Of a stretch of 64,000 nucleotides of DNA, positions 46,584-56,411 are shown piece after piece. Source of the stretch: Wenxinia saemankumensis (lineage in GTDB: Bacteria > Pseudomonadota > Alphaproteobacteria > Rhodobacterales > Rhodobacteraceae); contig NZ_FQYO01000001.1 of the NCBI RefSeq assembly GCF_900141735.1, positions 62,001 through 126,000 of the forward strand. Reading direction: 5' to 3'. The position numbers were made by a program, and so were the translations under genes. A model generated the notes under the pieces. That model worked only from the letters and a program-made list of their open reading frames with translations. It did no database searches and had not been told where the DNA came from. The number at the start of each line of letters is the position of its first letter. Position 1 is the first letter of the stretch.

Positions 46584-47324
46584 ATGGCCCGCGACGAACA
46601 GATCAGGACGACGGCCACCGGGAACGGCCCGGGCCATGTCGCCGTCATCATGGACGGCAACGGACGCTGGGCGCAGTCCCGCGGCAAGCCCCGCCTCTTC
46701 GGCCACCATGCCGGCGCCAAGCGCGTCCGCGAGATCGTGGAGGCCTGCCCGGAGCTCGGCGTCAAGTACCTGACGATCTTCGCCTTCTCGACCGAGAACT
46801 GGAAGCGCACCCAGACCGAGGTGGCCGGCCTGATGAGCCTGTTCCGCCGCTACATCGAGCGCGAGGCCCGGGCCCTGCTCAAGAGCGGCGTGCGGGTGCG
46901 GTTCATCGGCGACCGCGTCCGGCTGGAGGACAAGCTGGTCGCGCTGATGGACGACCTCGAGATGCTGACCAGTTGCAACGACCGCGTGCACCTGACCATC
47001 GCCATCAATTACGGCGGCCGGGACGAGGTGACGCGTGCCGCCAAGCGGCTCGCCTACGAGATCGAGCAGGGCCGGCTGACGCATCAGGACGTCGATGCCG
47101 AGACGCTGGCGAAGTTCCTCGACACCCGTGTCCTTCCCGACCCCGACCTCGTCATCCGCACCTCGGGCGAGGCGCGGATCTCGAACTTCCTGCTCTGGCA
47201 ATCGGCCTATTCGGAATACGAGTTCGTCGACACGCTCTGGCCCGATTTCACGCAGGCCGAATTCTCCCGCATCATCCGGGCCTTCGGTATCCGCGACCGC
47301 CGCTTCGGGGCGGTAAAGGCCTGA
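46584..47324 (+). CDS. uppS: Isoprenyl (undecaprenyl) diphosphate synthase
   Basis: A 246-residue cis-prenyltransferase making the C55 lipid carrier for peptidoglycan. VAVIMDGNGRWAQSRGKPRLFGHHAGAKRVREIV (about residues 14-47) has the catalytic Asp, and YLTIFAFSTENWKRTQTEV, VHLTIAINYGGRDEVTRA and the late PDLVIRTSGEARISNFLLWQSAYSEYEFVDTLWPDF complete the family pattern. It starts at ATG 46584 with AAGGAGG upstream. cdsA follows seven bases later. Confidence 0.97.
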   Translation: MARDEQIRTTATGNGPGHVAVIMDGNGRWAQSRGKPRLFGHHAGAKRVREIVEACPELGVKYLTIFAFSTENWKRTQTEVAGLMSLFRRYIEREARALLKSGVRVRFIGDRVRLEDKLVALMDDLEMLTSCNDRVHLTIAINYGGRDEVTRAAKRLAYEIEQGRLTHQDVDAETLAKFLDTRVLPDPDLVIRTSGEARISNFLLWQSAYSEYEFVDTLWPDFTQAEFSRIIRAFGIRDRRFGAVKA

Positions 47325-47331
47325 CGGGACG

Positions 47332-48150
47332 GTGACCGGGCAACCCGCCACCCCGCCCGGCGCGGGCGATCGCTGGGCCGATCTCGCGCCGCGTCTGATC
47401 TCGGGCGCGGTGATCGCGGTGATCGGCCTCGTCGCCATCATCCTGGGCGGGCCGTGGTTCACCATGCTCGCCGTCTTCGCCTGCGCCGTGATGGTGTGGG
47501 AGCTGTGGATGATGATCGAGCCGGGGCGTCCGACCTCGGGCTCGATCTTCGCCGCCCTGGTCGCGTCGGTCCTGTCGGGGATGCTGACCTTCACCTCGCC
47601 CTGGGCGGCGGTGCTGTTCCTGGTCGCGCCGATCGTCGGCTGGGCGACGCTCCGGCGCGAGCGCCGGACCTGGCTGGCCTTTGCCCTCGGCATCCAGATC
47701 GCGGGCTGGGGCCTCGTCATGTTCCGGCACGAATACGGCTTCACCTGGCTGGTCTGGATGGTGCTGATCATCATCGCCGCCGACGTGGCCGGATACTTCG
47801 TCGGCAAATCCCTCGGCGGGCCGAAATTCTGGCCCCGCGTCAGCCCCAAGAAGACCTGGTCGGGCACGATCGGCGGCTGGGTCGCGGCGGCGCTGGTGGG
47901 GGCGGTGTTCGACCTGCTCTTCGTGCGCACCTCGTGGGAGATCATCCCGCTCTCGGTCGCGCTGGCCTTTGCCGGACAGATGGGCGACGTGGCCGAGAGC
48001 GCGCTGAAGCGCCGGATGGGGGTCAAGGACAGCTCGACCCTGATCCCGGGGCATGGCGGCCTCTTCGACCGGTTCGACGCGCTGCTCGGCGCCTCGCTGT
48101 TTCTGCTGCTGGTCGTCGGCCTGTTCGACCTGCCCGGGGTCGGCTTTTGA
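47332..48150 (+). CDS. cdsA: Phosphatidate cytidylyltransferase
   Basis: A 272-residue membrane enzyme making CDP-diacylglycerol, the precursor of all phospholipids. It has about seven membrane segments and the CDS signature SALKRRMGVKDSSTLIPGHGGLFDRFDALLG (about residues 222-252); LIIIAADVAGYFVGKSLGGPK and SPKKTWSGTIGGW are also typical. It starts at GTG 47332; its stop overlaps the TTG start of dxr. Confidence 0.95.
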   Translation: MTGQPATPPGAGDRWADLAPRLISGAVIAVIGLVAIILGGPWFTMLAVFACAVMVWELWMMIEPGRPTSGSIFAALVASVLSGMLTFTSPWAAVLFLVAPIVGWATLRRERRTWLAFALGIQIAGWGLVMFRHEYGFTWLVWMVLIIIAADVAGYFVGKSLGGPKFWPRVSPKKTWSGTIGGWVAAALVGAVFDLLFVRTSWEIIPLSVALAFAGQMGDVAESALKRRMGVKDSSTLIPGHGGLFDRFDALLGASLFLLLVVGLFDLPGVGF

Positions 48151-49319
48151 GGCGGGTCACGATCCTGGGGGCCACCGGCTCCATCGGGCAGAGCACCATC
48201 GACCTGATCGCCCGCGAGCCCGCGCTCTACGACGTGGTCGCGCTGACCGGCGGGCGCAACGTCGCGCGCCTCGCCGAGGACGCACGGCGGCTGCGGGCAG
48301 ATGTCGCGGTGATCGCCGAGCCCGACCTGCTGGACGACCTGCGCGCGGCGCTGGACGGGTCGGGGATCGAGGCGCAGGCCGGCACGGCGGCGGTGATCGA
48401 GGCCGCGGCGCGCCCGGCGGACTGGATCATGTCGGCCATCGTCGGCTTCGCCGGCCTCGCCCCCTCGCTGGCGGCGCTGGATCAGGGCACGACGCTGGCG
48501 CTCGCCAACAAGGAGACGCTGGTCTGCGCGGGCCCTCTCGTCATGGCGCGGGCGCGCAGGGCGGGGGCGCGGGTGCTGCCGGTCGACAGCGAGCATTCGG
48601 CGATCTTCCAGGCGCTGCGGGGGGAAGAGGCCTCGGCCGTCGAGAAGGTGATCCTGACCGCCAGCGGCGGCGCCTTCCGCGACTGGCCGCTCGAGCGGCT
48701 GAAGGACGCGACCCCCGAAGAGGCCGCGACCCATCCCAACTGGGACATGGGCCAGCGCATCACGGTCGACAGCGCGTCGATGTTCAACAAGGCGATGGAG
48801 CTGATCGAGACGCGCGAGTTCTTCGGCATCGAGCCGGCGCGGATCGAGGCGGTGATCCATCCGCAATCGCTGGTCCATGCGCTCGTGCAGTTCGCCGACG
48901 GCGCGCTGATGGCCCATCTGGGCGCGCCCGACATGCGCCACGCGATCGGCCATGCGCTGCACTGGCCCGAGCGGCGCGACCTGCCGGTCGACCGGCTCGA
49001 CCTCGCCGCGGTGGGGCGGCTCGATTTCGCCGCGCCCGACCCCGCGCGCTATCCCGCGCTGGCCCTCGCGGCCGAGACGATGCAAATCGGCGGCCATGCG
49101 GGCGCCGCCTTCAACGCCGCGAAGGAGCGGGCGCTGGACCATTTCCTCGCCCGGCGGATCCCGTTCCCGGGAATGGCCGAGGTGGTCGCGCGCGTGATCG
49201 ACAGGATGTCATCGCAAGGCGGGCTGCATTCCGCCGCGATTACGGTAGAGAGCGTGGCAGGCATCGACGCCGACGCCCGCGCCCGCGCCGACGAGGCGGC
49301 CGCGGCGCTGACGCGCTGA
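48147..49319 (+). CDS. dxr: 1-Deoxy-D-xylulose 5-phosphate reductoisomerase
   Basis: A 390-residue enzyme making MEP, the first committed step of the non-mevalonate isoprenoid pathway. VTILGATGSIGQSTIDLIA (residues 4-22) is the NADPH site; LALANKETLVCAG, LPVDSEHSAIFQAL, ILTASGGAFRDWP, and HPNWDMGQRITVDSASMFNKAMELIE are the metal and substrate motifs. The start appears to be TTG 48147 (LRRVTILG), overlapping the cdsA stop as TTGA; no ATG or GTG suits. It couples isoprenoid supply to uppS in the same operon. Confidence 0.95.
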   Translation: MRRVTILGATGSIGQSTIDLIAREPALYDVVALTGGRNVARLAEDARRLRADVAVIAEPDLLDDLRAALDGSGIEAQAGTAAVIEAAARPADWIMSAIVGFAGLAPSLAALDQGTTLALANKETLVCAGPLVMARARRAGARVLPVDSEHSAIFQALRGEEASAVEKVILTASGGAFRDWPLERLKDATPEEAATHPNWDMGQRITVDSASMFNKAMELIETREFFGIEPARIEAVIHPQSLVHALVQFADGALMAHLGAPDMRHAIGHALHWPERRDLPVDRLDLAAVGRLDFAAPDPARYPALALAAETMQIGGHAGAAFNAAKERALDHFLARRIPFPGMAEVVARVIDRMSSQGGLHSAAITVESVAGIDADARARADEAAAALTR

Positions 49320-49362
49320 GACCTGCGACCCGACCTGCGACGCACCTGCGAGGAGACGAGAC

Positions 49363-50682
49363 GTGGACCTGATCCAGACCCTGCCGAGCTTCGGCGGCGC
49401 GACCTTCACGGTCCTGGCCTTCATCGTCGCGATCTCGATCATCGTCGCGGTCCACGAATACGGCCACTACATCGTCGGCCGCTGGTCGGGGATCCATGCC
49501 GAGGTGTTCTCGCTCGGCTTCGGTCCGGTGCTGTTCAGCCGCGTGGATCGCCGGGGCACGCGCTGGCAGGTCGCCGCGCTGCCGCTGGGCGGCTACGTCA
49601 AGTTCCTGGGCGACGCCAACGCCGCCTCGGTCGGGTCGACCGAGGTCGGCGAGGCCGACCGCCGGCGGACCATGCTGGGCGCCCCGCTCTGGGCGCGCGC
49701 GGCGACGGTGGCGGCGGGGCCGGCCTTCAACTTCGTCTTCTCGTTCCTCCTCTTCGCCGCGGTCCTGTTCAGCCAGGGCCGCCCGGCCGACCCGCTGAGC
49801 GTGGGCGAGCTGACGCCGCTTCCCGACAGCTTCGAGCAGACGCTCCTGCCCGGGGACGAGGTGCTCGCGGTCGCGGGGCAGGCGCTGGAGGGCGGGCAGT
49901 TCCCGGCCGACCTGCCGGTGGAGCCCGCGCCGGTCTGGACGATCGTGCGCGACGGCGAGACGATCGAGATCGCGGCGCCCTATCCGTTCCCCTCGCTCCT
50001 GGGGTCGATCAATCCCGGCTCGGCGGCCTATGACGGCGGGCTGCGGCCGGGCGATGTCGTCACGGCGGTCGGCGGCGACCCCGTCTACGCCTTCGATCAG
50101 CTCGTCGACGCGGTGCGCGAATCCGGCGGCGCGCCGATGGACCTGACCGTCTGGCGCGACGGCGAGAGCTTCGACGTGACCCTGACGCCGCGCCGCACCG
50201 ATCTGCCGCTGCCGGGCGGCGGGTTCGAGACGCGCTGGCTGCTGGGCGCCGGGGCGGACCTGATGTTCACCCCGGTGATGGAGCGGTCCGGCCCCGTCGA
50301 GGCCTTCGTCCAGTCGGGCCAGCAGATCGGCTTCATCGTGTCGTCGTCGCTGTCGGGGATGTGGCACATCCTGACCGGCGCGATCTCGACCTGCAACCTC
50401 TCGGGCCCCGTCGGCATCGCCGAGACGAGCGGCCAGATGGCGAGCCAGGGCACGGTCAGCTTCCTGTGGTTCCTCGGCGTGATCTCGGTCGCGGTGGGGC
50501 TGCTGAACCTCTTTCCCGTGCCGGTGCTCGATGGCGGGCACCTGATGTTCCACGCCTGGGAGGCGGTGACGGGGCGGATGCCCTCGGACGGGGCGCTGCG
50601 GGTGATGATGGCGGCGGGGCTGGCGATCGTCCTGGCGCTGATGTGCTTCGCGCTGCTCAACGACCTGATCCTGTGCCCGTGA
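49363..50682 (+). CDS. rseP: RIP metalloprotease RseP
   Basis: A 439-residue site-2 intramembrane protease. The zinc motif HEYGH is at residues 31-35 (VAVHEYGHYIVGRWSG), followed by the MRE beta-loop VAALPLGGYVKFLGD and AGPAFNFVFSFLLF; a PDZ region runs about 200-275, and the second zinc motif lies in NLFPVPVLDGGHLMFHAWE (about 385-403). It probably cleaves anti-sigma factors or signal-peptide remnants. It starts at GTG 49363 with GAGGAG upstream. bamA follows about 490 bp later. Confidence 0.95.
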   Translation: MDLIQTLPSFGGATFTVLAFIVAISIIVAVHEYGHYIVGRWSGIHAEVFSLGFGPVLFSRVDRRGTRWQVAALPLGGYVKFLGDANAASVGSTEVGEADRRRTMLGAPLWARAATVAAGPAFNFVFSFLLFAAVLFSQGRPADPLSVGELTPLPDSFEQTLLPGDEVLAVAGQALEGGQFPADLPVEPAPVWTIVRDGETIEIAAPYPFPSLLGSINPGSAAYDGGLRPGDVVTAVGGDPVYAFDQLVDAVRESGGAPMDLTVWRDGESFDVTLTPRRTDLPLPGGGFETRWLLGAGADLMFTPVMERSGPVEAFVQSGQQIGFIVSSSLSGMWHILTGAISTCNLSGPVGIAETSGQMASQGTVSFLWFLGVISVAVGLLNLFPVPVLDGGHLMFHAWEAVTGRMPSDGALRVMMAAGLAIVLALMCFALLNDLILCP

Positions 50683-50730
50683 CCCATTCGAGTCGAGGCT
50701 CCACGCGCGGGCAGGCCGCGCGGAGGGCCC

Positions 50731-50788
50731 CGGCGCGGCACACGGGGCCCGGCGCGGGACACGGGGCCCGGGCGGCACACGGGCCGCG
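50731..50788 (+). repeat. Imperfect GC-rich short tandem repeat downstream of rseP
   Basis: About three imperfect units of roughly 18-20 bp sharing GGCACACGGGGCCC or GGGACACGGGGCCC. It lies in the 486-bp gap 50683-51168; the only other item there is the small frame at 50906-51028. Confidence 0.5.
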
Positions 50789-50905
50789 CCGTCTCTCGGC
50801 GGCTCATGAGTCCGGGCCCTCGAGGGCCTGACCGCGCGTCAAACTTTCGCCCGAATTTCAGGTCACAAGGCTGGGCAGCGACCCATTCCAGATTTCGGCC
50901 CGACC

Positions 50906-51028
50906 ATGCAGACCATCGCGACGGAAACCCGCAGGATTGCCTTCCTCATGTCCCTGAACTGGGACCGCGTGGCCGCGATCGGCGTGCTCTATGCCTCGCT
51001 CTGCTTCGCCGGCTGGATGGCGGGCTGA
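50906..51028 (+). CDS. Possible 40-residue small membrane protein
   Basis: A frame starting ATG 50906 (MQTIATETRRIAFLM) or at the internal ATG 50948-50950 (MSLNWDRVAAIGVLYASLCF, ending AGWMAG). It has one hydrophobic segment and ends with TGA. It lies on the coding strand between rseP and bamA, where small membrane proteins may occur. The ribosome binding site is weak and no family is recognised. Confidence 0.35.
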   Translation: MQTIATETRRIAFLMSLNWDRVAAIGVLYASLCFAGWMAG

Positions 51029-51168
51029 GCGCCGCAGCCCCGTCTTCAGCGTCGCCCGACAGGAACGCCCCCGCCGATATGACGCCGGGGGCGTCTGACG
51101 TTTTGACAAGATATTGCGCCTCGGCTAGTCCGGACTACACGAGGGGCCAAGCAGAACAGGCGGGACAG

Positions 51169-53502
51169 ATGGCGGGACACGGGCAGGCGGCGCATCGCGC
51201 GGCGAGGCGTATGATCACCCGGCGCGGCCGCCGCGCGGCGGTCCTGGCGGGCACCGTGTCGGCCGCGCTCTGGGCCGGAACCGCCGCAGGCCAGACCTAT
51301 GCCTTCAACGACGTCGTCGTGAACGGGAACGTCGCGCTCGAGGACGCGACAATCCTGTCCTATCTCGGCATCTCGCGCGGCGAGGCGGTGACCGCCGGCC
51401 AGCTGAACGACGGCATCCAGGCGATCCGAAATACCGGCCTCTTCGCCAGCGTGGACGCGGTGCCGCAGGGCGGCACGCTGGTCCTCAACGTCCAGGAATT
51501 CCCGACGATCGGCCGCATCGCCTTCGAGGGGAACAGCCGCCTGAGCGACGAGGAGCTGCTGGCGCTCGTCTCGGGCACCGCGCGGCGGGTCTACAACCCC
51601 GCCAATGTCGAGGCGGACGCGCTGCTCATCACCGAGGAATATGCCCGCCGCGGCCGGATCAACGCCACCGTCCGCCCGGTCCTGATCGAGCGCGAGAACA
51701 ACGTCGTCGACGTCGTCTACGAGATCGCCGAGGGCGGCGTCTCCGAGATCGAGCGCATCTCCTTCGTCGGCAACCGGTCCTTCTCGGATGCGCGTCTGCG
51801 CGGCGTGCTCGAGACCAAGCAGGCGGGTCTGCTGCGCCAGATCATCCAGCGCGACGTGTTCGATCCCGCGAGGTTCGAGTTCGACCAGCAGGTGCTGCGC
51901 GACTTCTACCAGTCGCGCGGCTATGTCGACATGCAGATCACCGGCGCCGATGTCAGCCTGACGGCCGAGCGCGACGCCTACCTGATCACCTTCAACATCC
52001 AGGAAGGGCAGCAGTTCAGGATCGGCAACGTCACCGTCTCGTCCGAGATCCCCGAAGCGGACGTGGCCGATTACGTGCAGGCGATCCGCCCGCGCGAGGG
52101 TCAGGTCTACTCGCCGCAATTCGTCGACGAGAACATCGAGCGGCTCGAGCGGCTGGGCGCGCGCAACGGCGTGCCGTTCCTGACGGTCGAGCCGCGCATC
52201 ACCCGCAACGATCGCGCGCTGGCGCTCGACATCGACTACGCGCTGGTGCGCGGCGAGCGGGTCTTCGTCGAGCGGATCGACATCGAGGGCAACAACACCA
52301 CGCTCGACCGGGTGGTGCGCAACCAGTTCCGCACGGTCGAGGGCGACCCGCTGAACCGGCGCGAGATCCAGGACAGCGCGGAGCGGATCCGGGCGCTCGG
52401 CTACTTCGCCGACGTGGCGGTCGATACCCGGCCCGGATCGGCGCCCGACCAGGCGATCGTCGACGTGAACGTTGTCGAGCAGCCGACCGGCTCTCTCTCC
52501 TTCGGGGCGAACTTCAATTCCGATAACGGCGTCTCGCTGGTCGCGTCCTTCGCCGAGGCGAACTTCCTCGGGCGGGGGCAGGGGCTGTCCTTCTCGTTGC
52601 AGGCGGGGCGCGAGAGCCAGGTGCTTTCCTTCGACTTCAGCGAGCCGAACTTCCTGAACCGCGACCTGCGCTTCGGCTTCGAGGCGAGCTACACGAACAC
52701 GGATAACGAGGAATCGCTCTACGACACGCGCGAATTCCGCCTCTCGCCCTCGTTCCAGTTCCCGATCAGCGATTACGGCCGGCTCGGCGTCTACTACGCC
52801 GCCGACTTCACCGAGATCGTCAACGTCTCGGACAGCGCGAGCCCGCTGATCCAGGCCGAGGCGGCGGAAGGGGGCCTCTGGACGCAGTCCGTCGGCTATT
52901 CTTACAGCTGGGACACGCGCCGCTCGGGCTTCGACAGCCGGTCGGATTTCGCGGTCCGCTTCGGCCAGGAATTCGGCTTCGGCGACCGCACCTTCATCGA
53001 GACGACGGGCATGGCGATGGCCCAGACCCGCGTCCTGCAGGAGGATGTCGTGCTGCGCGCCACGCTCGAGGGGGGGCTGCTGTCCTACCAGGACGGGCGG
53101 AGCCGGGTGACGGACCGCTACTTCCTGAACGGGACGCGGTTCCGCGGCTTCGAGTTCGCGGGCATCGGGCCGCGCGACGCCGACACGCTCGACGCGCTGG
53201 GGGGCGAATCCTACGCCGTGCTGCGGCTCGAGACCGAGTTCCCGCTCGGCCTGCCCGAGGAATACGGCATCTCGGGCGGCGCCTTCGTCAATTACGGGTC
53301 GGTCTGGGACGTGGGCGACACCCGCTCGCTCACCGAGGACGACATCCTCTACAACGACTTCACGGCGCGGGCGACGGCCGGCCTCACGGTCTTCTGGGAC
53401 ACGCCGATCGGGCCGCTGCGCTTCGACTTCTCCGAACCCATCCAGATCGAGGACGAGGACCGGGCGCGCAACTTCGACGTGTCCGTCGCCACGCGGTTCT
53501 GA
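51169..53502 (+). CDS. bamA: Outer membrane protein assembly factor BamA
   Basis: A 777-residue Omp85 protein that inserts beta-barrels into the outer membrane. A signal peptide with a long N-region ends near residue 42 (WAGTAAGQTYAF). Five POTRA domains run to about residue 440 (first FNDVVVNGNVALEDATILSYLGI; typical IEGNNTTLDRVVRNQFRTVEGD near 370-390). The 16-stranded barrel follows, with YFLNGTRFRGFEFAGIGPRD (lid loop region, VRGF/Y motif) and the C-terminal signature FDVSVATRF ending in Phe. The start is ATG 51169; ATG 51211 (MITRRGR) is an alternative with a shorter signal. The stop overlaps the ompH start (TGATG). Confidence 0.96.
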   Translation: MAGHGQAAHRAARRMITRRGRRAAVLAGTVSAALWAGTAAGQTYAFNDVVVNGNVALEDATILSYLGISRGEAVTAGQLNDGIQAIRNTGLFASVDAVPQGGTLVLNVQEFPTIGRIAFEGNSRLSDEELLALVSGTARRVYNPANVEADALLITEEYARRGRINATVRPVLIERENNVVDVVYEIAEGGVSEIERISFVGNRSFSDARLRGVLETKQAGLLRQIIQRDVFDPARFEFDQQVLRDFYQSRGYVDMQITGADVSLTAERDAYLITFNIQEGQQFRIGNVTVSSEIPEADVADYVQAIRPREGQVYSPQFVDENIERLERLGARNGVPFLTVEPRITRNDRALALDIDYALVRGERVFVERIDIEGNNTTLDRVVRNQFRTVEGDPLNRREIQDSAERIRALGYFADVAVDTRPGSAPDQAIVDVNVVEQPTGSLSFGANFNSDNGVSLVASFAEANFLGRGQGLSFSLQAGRESQVLSFDFSEPNFLNRDLRFGFEASYTNTDNEESLYDTREFRLSPSFQFPISDYGRLGVYYAADFTEIVNVSDSASPLIQAEAAEGGLWTQSVGYSYSWDTRRSGFDSRSDFAVRFGQEFGFGDRTFIETTGMAMAQTRVLQEDVVLRATLEGGLLSYQDGRSRVTDRYFLNGTRFRGFEFAGIGPRDADTLDALGGESYAVLRLETEFPLGLPEEYGISGGAFVNYGSVWDVGDTRSLTEDDILYNDFTARATAGLTVFWDTPIGPLRFDFSEPIQIEDEDRARNFDVSVATRF

Positions 53503-54236
53503 TGCGACGCGCGGCGCTGATCGCCGCCGCGCTCGCGCTGGGGCCGGGCGGCGCGCTGGTGGCGCAGGGGACGGGTGGCGGGCCGGTGTCGCCCGGTCCG
53601 GCGCCCGGTCCGGCGCCTGCCCCGGGGCCGGCCGCGACGCCGGACGGCGCGGCCCCCGCGGCCGGGCCGGTCCGCAGCGCCGTGCTGACCATCGACATCG
53701 AGCGGCTCTTCGCCGAGAGCGCCTTCGGCCAGCGGATCGCGGCCGAGATCCGGCAGGAGACCGAGGCGCTCGCGGCCGAGAACCGGGCCTTCGAGGCGCA
53801 GCTGACGGCCGAGGAGGTCGACCTGACCGAGCGGCGCCCCGGCATGGACCCCGCCGCCTTCCGCGAGGCGGCCGACGCCTTCGACGCGCGCGTGCAGCGC
53901 ATCCGGGCCGAGCAGGACGCCAAGGAGGCCGCCCTCCAGTCCCGCCTGTCGGAAGAACGCGAGGACTTCCTCGCCGTGGCGACCCCCGTCCTCGGTCGCC
54001 TGATGATCGAGAGCGGGGCCGCCGTCCTCCTGGACCGGCGCAACGTCATCCTCGGCGTCAGCCTTGTCGACGTGACCGACGCGGCGATCCTGCGGATCGA
54101 CGAGGAGATCGGCGACGGTGCCGCCGCGGTCCCCGACGGTCCCGGCCCGGACGAAGCGGGCACGGATCCGGGGGAGGAGCCGGGCACAGATCCCGCCCCG
54201 GCGGCGCCGGGTGACGGGGCGATGCCGGCGGAGTGA
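53502..54236 (+). CDS. OmpH/Skp-family periplasmic chaperone
   Basis: A 244-residue protein with a signal peptide (to about residue 22) and a Pro/Gly/Ala-rich linker ([19 protein letters not shown]-type, about 25-50). The OmpH domain follows: [23 protein letters not shown] (about 61-83), a helical coiled coil (85-160), and [27 protein letters not shown] (about 178-204). It probably guards unfolded outer-membrane proteins in the periplasm. The Pro/Ala/Asp-rich tail is unusual. It overlaps bamA by one base, the common bamA-skp pairing. Confidence 0.88.
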   Translation: MRRAALIAAALALGPGGALVAQGTGGGPVSPGPAPGPAPAPGPAATPDGAAPAAGPVRSAVLTIDIERLFAESAFGQRIAAEIRQETEALAAENRAFEAQLTAEEVDLTERRPGMDPAAFREAADAFDARVQRIRAEQDAKEAALQSRLSEEREDFLAVATPVLGRLMIESGAAVLLDRRNVILGVSLVDVTDAAILRIDEEIGDGAAAVPDGPGPDEAGTDPGEEPGTDPAPAAPGDGAMPAE

Positions 54237-54328
54237 CGGCGCGCGGGCCGCATGCGGGGGCCGCGCGCTTGCCCTCGGGCCGGCGCGCTTGATATGGGGC
54301 GGGGGCACCCAGACGGAAGGCGCCGCCC

Positions 54329-54820
54329 ATGACCGATGCGACCGAAGGGGGGCCCGCCGAGGCCCCGACCCGCAGTGCCGATATCGGCCTGATCCAGCGT
54401 ATCCTGCCGCATCGCTATCCGTTCCTCCTGGTCGACCGTGTGACCGGGATCGACGGGCTCAAGAGCTGCGTCGGGCTCAAGAACGTCACGATGAACGAGC
54501 CCTATTTCCAGGGGCATTTCCCCGGCAATCCGATCATGCCCGGCGTCACGATCGTCGAGGCGATGGCGCAGACGGCCGCCGTCATGTGCGGCGTCACGAT
54601 GGACAAGACCGACGGGAACCTGGCGGTCTATTTCATGGCGATCGACGGTTGCAAGTTCCGCCGCAAGGTCGTGCCCGGCGACCAGCTACGGATGGAGATC
54701 ACGACCCTGCGCGGCAAGGCGGGCGGCAAGGTCTGGCGCTTTGCCGGCCGCGCCACGGTCGAGGGCGAGCTGGCCGCCGAGGCGGAGTTCACCGCCATGA
54801 TGGACGTCCCCGCCGCATGA
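54329..54820 (+). CDS. fabZ: 3-Hydroxyacyl-ACP dehydratase
   Basis: A 163-residue hotdog-fold dehydratase in fatty acid elongation. The active-site His is in [22 protein letters not shown] (about residues 70-91, conserved GHFP motif) and the Glu follows in [25 protein letters not shown] (about 26-43) is the family opening. An N-terminal extension of about 20 residues is acidic. The stop overlaps lpxA (ATGA), so fatty acid and lipid A synthesis are coupled. Confidence 0.96.
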   Translation: MTDATEGGPAEAPTRSADIGLIQRILPHRYPFLLVDRVTGIDGLKSCVGLKNVTMNEPYFQGHFPGNPIMPGVTIVEAMAQTAAVMCGVTMDKTDGNLAVYFMAIDGCKFRRKVVPGDQLRMEITTLRGKAGGKVWRFAGRATVEGELAAEAEFTAMMDVPAA

Positions 54821-55620
54821 CCGCGCGGATCGACGCCTCTGCCGTGATCCATCCGGCCGCCTGCGTCGAGGACGGCGCCACCGTGGGCCCCGGCGCCCGG
54901 ATCGGGGCCTTCGCCTATGTCGGGCCGGAGGTGGTGCTGGGCGCAGGGGTCGAGCTGCGCCCGCAGGCCCATGTCACCGGCGACACCCATATCGGCGAGG
55001 GGAGCGTGGTGTTCCCCTTCGCCGTGATCGGAGAGGTGCCGCAGGACCTCAAGTTCGGGGGCGAGCGGACGAGCCTGCGGATCGGCGCCCGCAACCGGAT
55101 CCGCGAGCATGCGACGATGCATGTCGGCACGGCCGGCGGGGGCGGGGTCACGCGCATCGGCGATGACGGGCTGTTCATGGCCGGCAGCCACGTCGCCCAT
55201 GACTGCATCGTCGGCGACCGGGTCGTGCTGGTGAACCATGCCGGGCTGGCCGGGCACGTGCAGGTCGGCGACGACGCCATCGTCGGCGGCATGGCCGGGA
55301 TCCACCAATGGGTGCGGATCGGGCAGGGCGCGATGATCGGCGCGCTGGCCAAGGTCAGCCGCGACGTGCTGCCCTTCGGCCTGGTCGACGGTCCCGGCGC
55401 GACGCTCGAGGGGATGAACCTCGTCGGGCTGCGCCGCCGCGGCGCGAGCCGGGCCGAGATCGCGGCCCTGCGCGAGGCCTTCGAGACGCTCGCCAGGGGC
55501 GAAGGCGCCTTCGGCGAACGTGCCGCCGCACTGCCGGAGGGGCAGGGCGCGCTGCTCGACGCGCTCCGCGCCTTCGTCCTGGCCGAAACCGACCGGCATT
55601 ACCTGACCGCCCGCGGATGA
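54817..55620 (+). CDS. lpxA: UDP-N-acetylglucosamine O-acyltransferase
   Basis: A 267-residue left-handed beta-helix acyltransferase, first step of lipid A synthesis. The hexapeptide repeats run through about residues 10-190 ([22 protein letters not shown] and so on). The catalytic His lies in [15 protein letters not shown] (about 130), with a following [19 protein letters not shown]. The C-terminal helical domain starts near 195. The ATG overlaps fabZ by four bases and its stop overlaps lpxI. Confidence 0.96.
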   Translation: MTARIDASAVIHPAACVEDGATVGPGARIGAFAYVGPEVVLGAGVELRPQAHVTGDTHIGEGSVVFPFAVIGEVPQDLKFGGERTSLRIGARNRIREHATMHVGTAGGGGVTRIGDDGLFMAGSHVAHDCIVGDRVVLVNHAGLAGHVQVGDDAIVGGMAGIHQWVRIGQGAMIGALAKVSRDVLPFGLVDGPGATLEGMNLVGLRRRGASRAEIAALREAFETLARGEGAFGERAAALPEGQGALLDALRAFVLAETDRHYLTARG

Positions 55621-56411
55621 TCGCGCTGATCGCGGGGCGGGGCGATCTGCCATCGGCGCTGCTGGAGCGTCTGGCCGCGCGCGGGCAGGTGCCGCTGGTC
55701 CGGGCGCTGGAAGGCAATGCGCCGGACCTGCCCCCGGACGTGCCCGTGCGATCCTTCCGGCTCGAGACCCTGGGCACCCTGATCGAAGAGCTCCGGGCGG
55801 CGGGGGTGGACCGGCTCTGCATGGCGGGGGCGATCGATCGGCCGGCCCTCGACCCGGCACGGATCGACGCGGCGACCGCCCCGCTGGTCCCGCGTCTCGC
55901 CGGAGCGCTCGGCGCGGGGGATGACGGGGCGCTGCGCGCCGTGATCGCCGTCTTCGAGGAGGCGGGCCTGACAATCCTCGCCGCGCACGAGATCGCGCCG
56001 GACCTGCTCGTGTCGCCCGGCCGCCAGGGCGCCGCCATGCCCGGGCCGGAGGCCGAGGCGGATATAGAGGCGGGCCTCGCCTGTCTCGTCGAGATGGGGG
56101 CGGCCGATAGCGGGCAGGCCTGTCTCGTGCGGGACGGGACGGTGATCGCGCGCGAGGACGCGGCCGGGACCGACGCGATGCTCGCCGCCGCCGGCGAGGT
56201 GCCGGGCGCCGTGCTCGTCAAGGGGCCGAAGCCGGGGCAGGACCGCCGCGTCGACCTGCCCGTCATCGGTCCAGGCACCGCCCGGGGCGCGGTGCGCGCC
56301 CGGCTCGCCGGGATCGCGGTCGTCGCGGGCGGCACGATGCTCCTTCGGCGCGAGGAGGCGCTGGCCGTCCTCGACGCATCGGGCCTCTGGCTGGTCGCGC
56401 AGGAGCCATGA
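55617..56411 (+). CDS. lpxI: UDP-2,3-diacylglucosamine pyrophosphatase LpxI
   Basis: A 264-residue DUF1009-family enzyme that hydrolyses UDP-2,3-diacylglucosamine to lipid X. This is the form used by alphaproteobacteria, replacing LpxH. It opens [22 protein letters not shown], then [22 protein letters not shown] and [25 protein letters not shown] (conserved, about 195-219), with [16 protein letters not shown] near the end. It starts at ATG 55617 overlapping lpxA and its stop overlaps lpxB. Confidence 0.95.
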   Translation: MIALIAGRGDLPSALLERLAARGQVPLVRALEGNAPDLPPDVPVRSFRLETLGTLIEELRAAGVDRLCMAGAIDRPALDPARIDAATAPLVPRLAGALGAGDDGALRAVIAVFEEAGLTILAAHEIAPDLLVSPGRQGAAMPGPEAEADIEAGLACLVEMGAADSGQACLVRDGTVIAREDAAGTDAMLAAAGEVPGAVLVKGPKPGQDRRVDLPVIGPGTARGAVRARLAGIAVVAGGTMLLRREEALAVLDASGLWLVAQEP

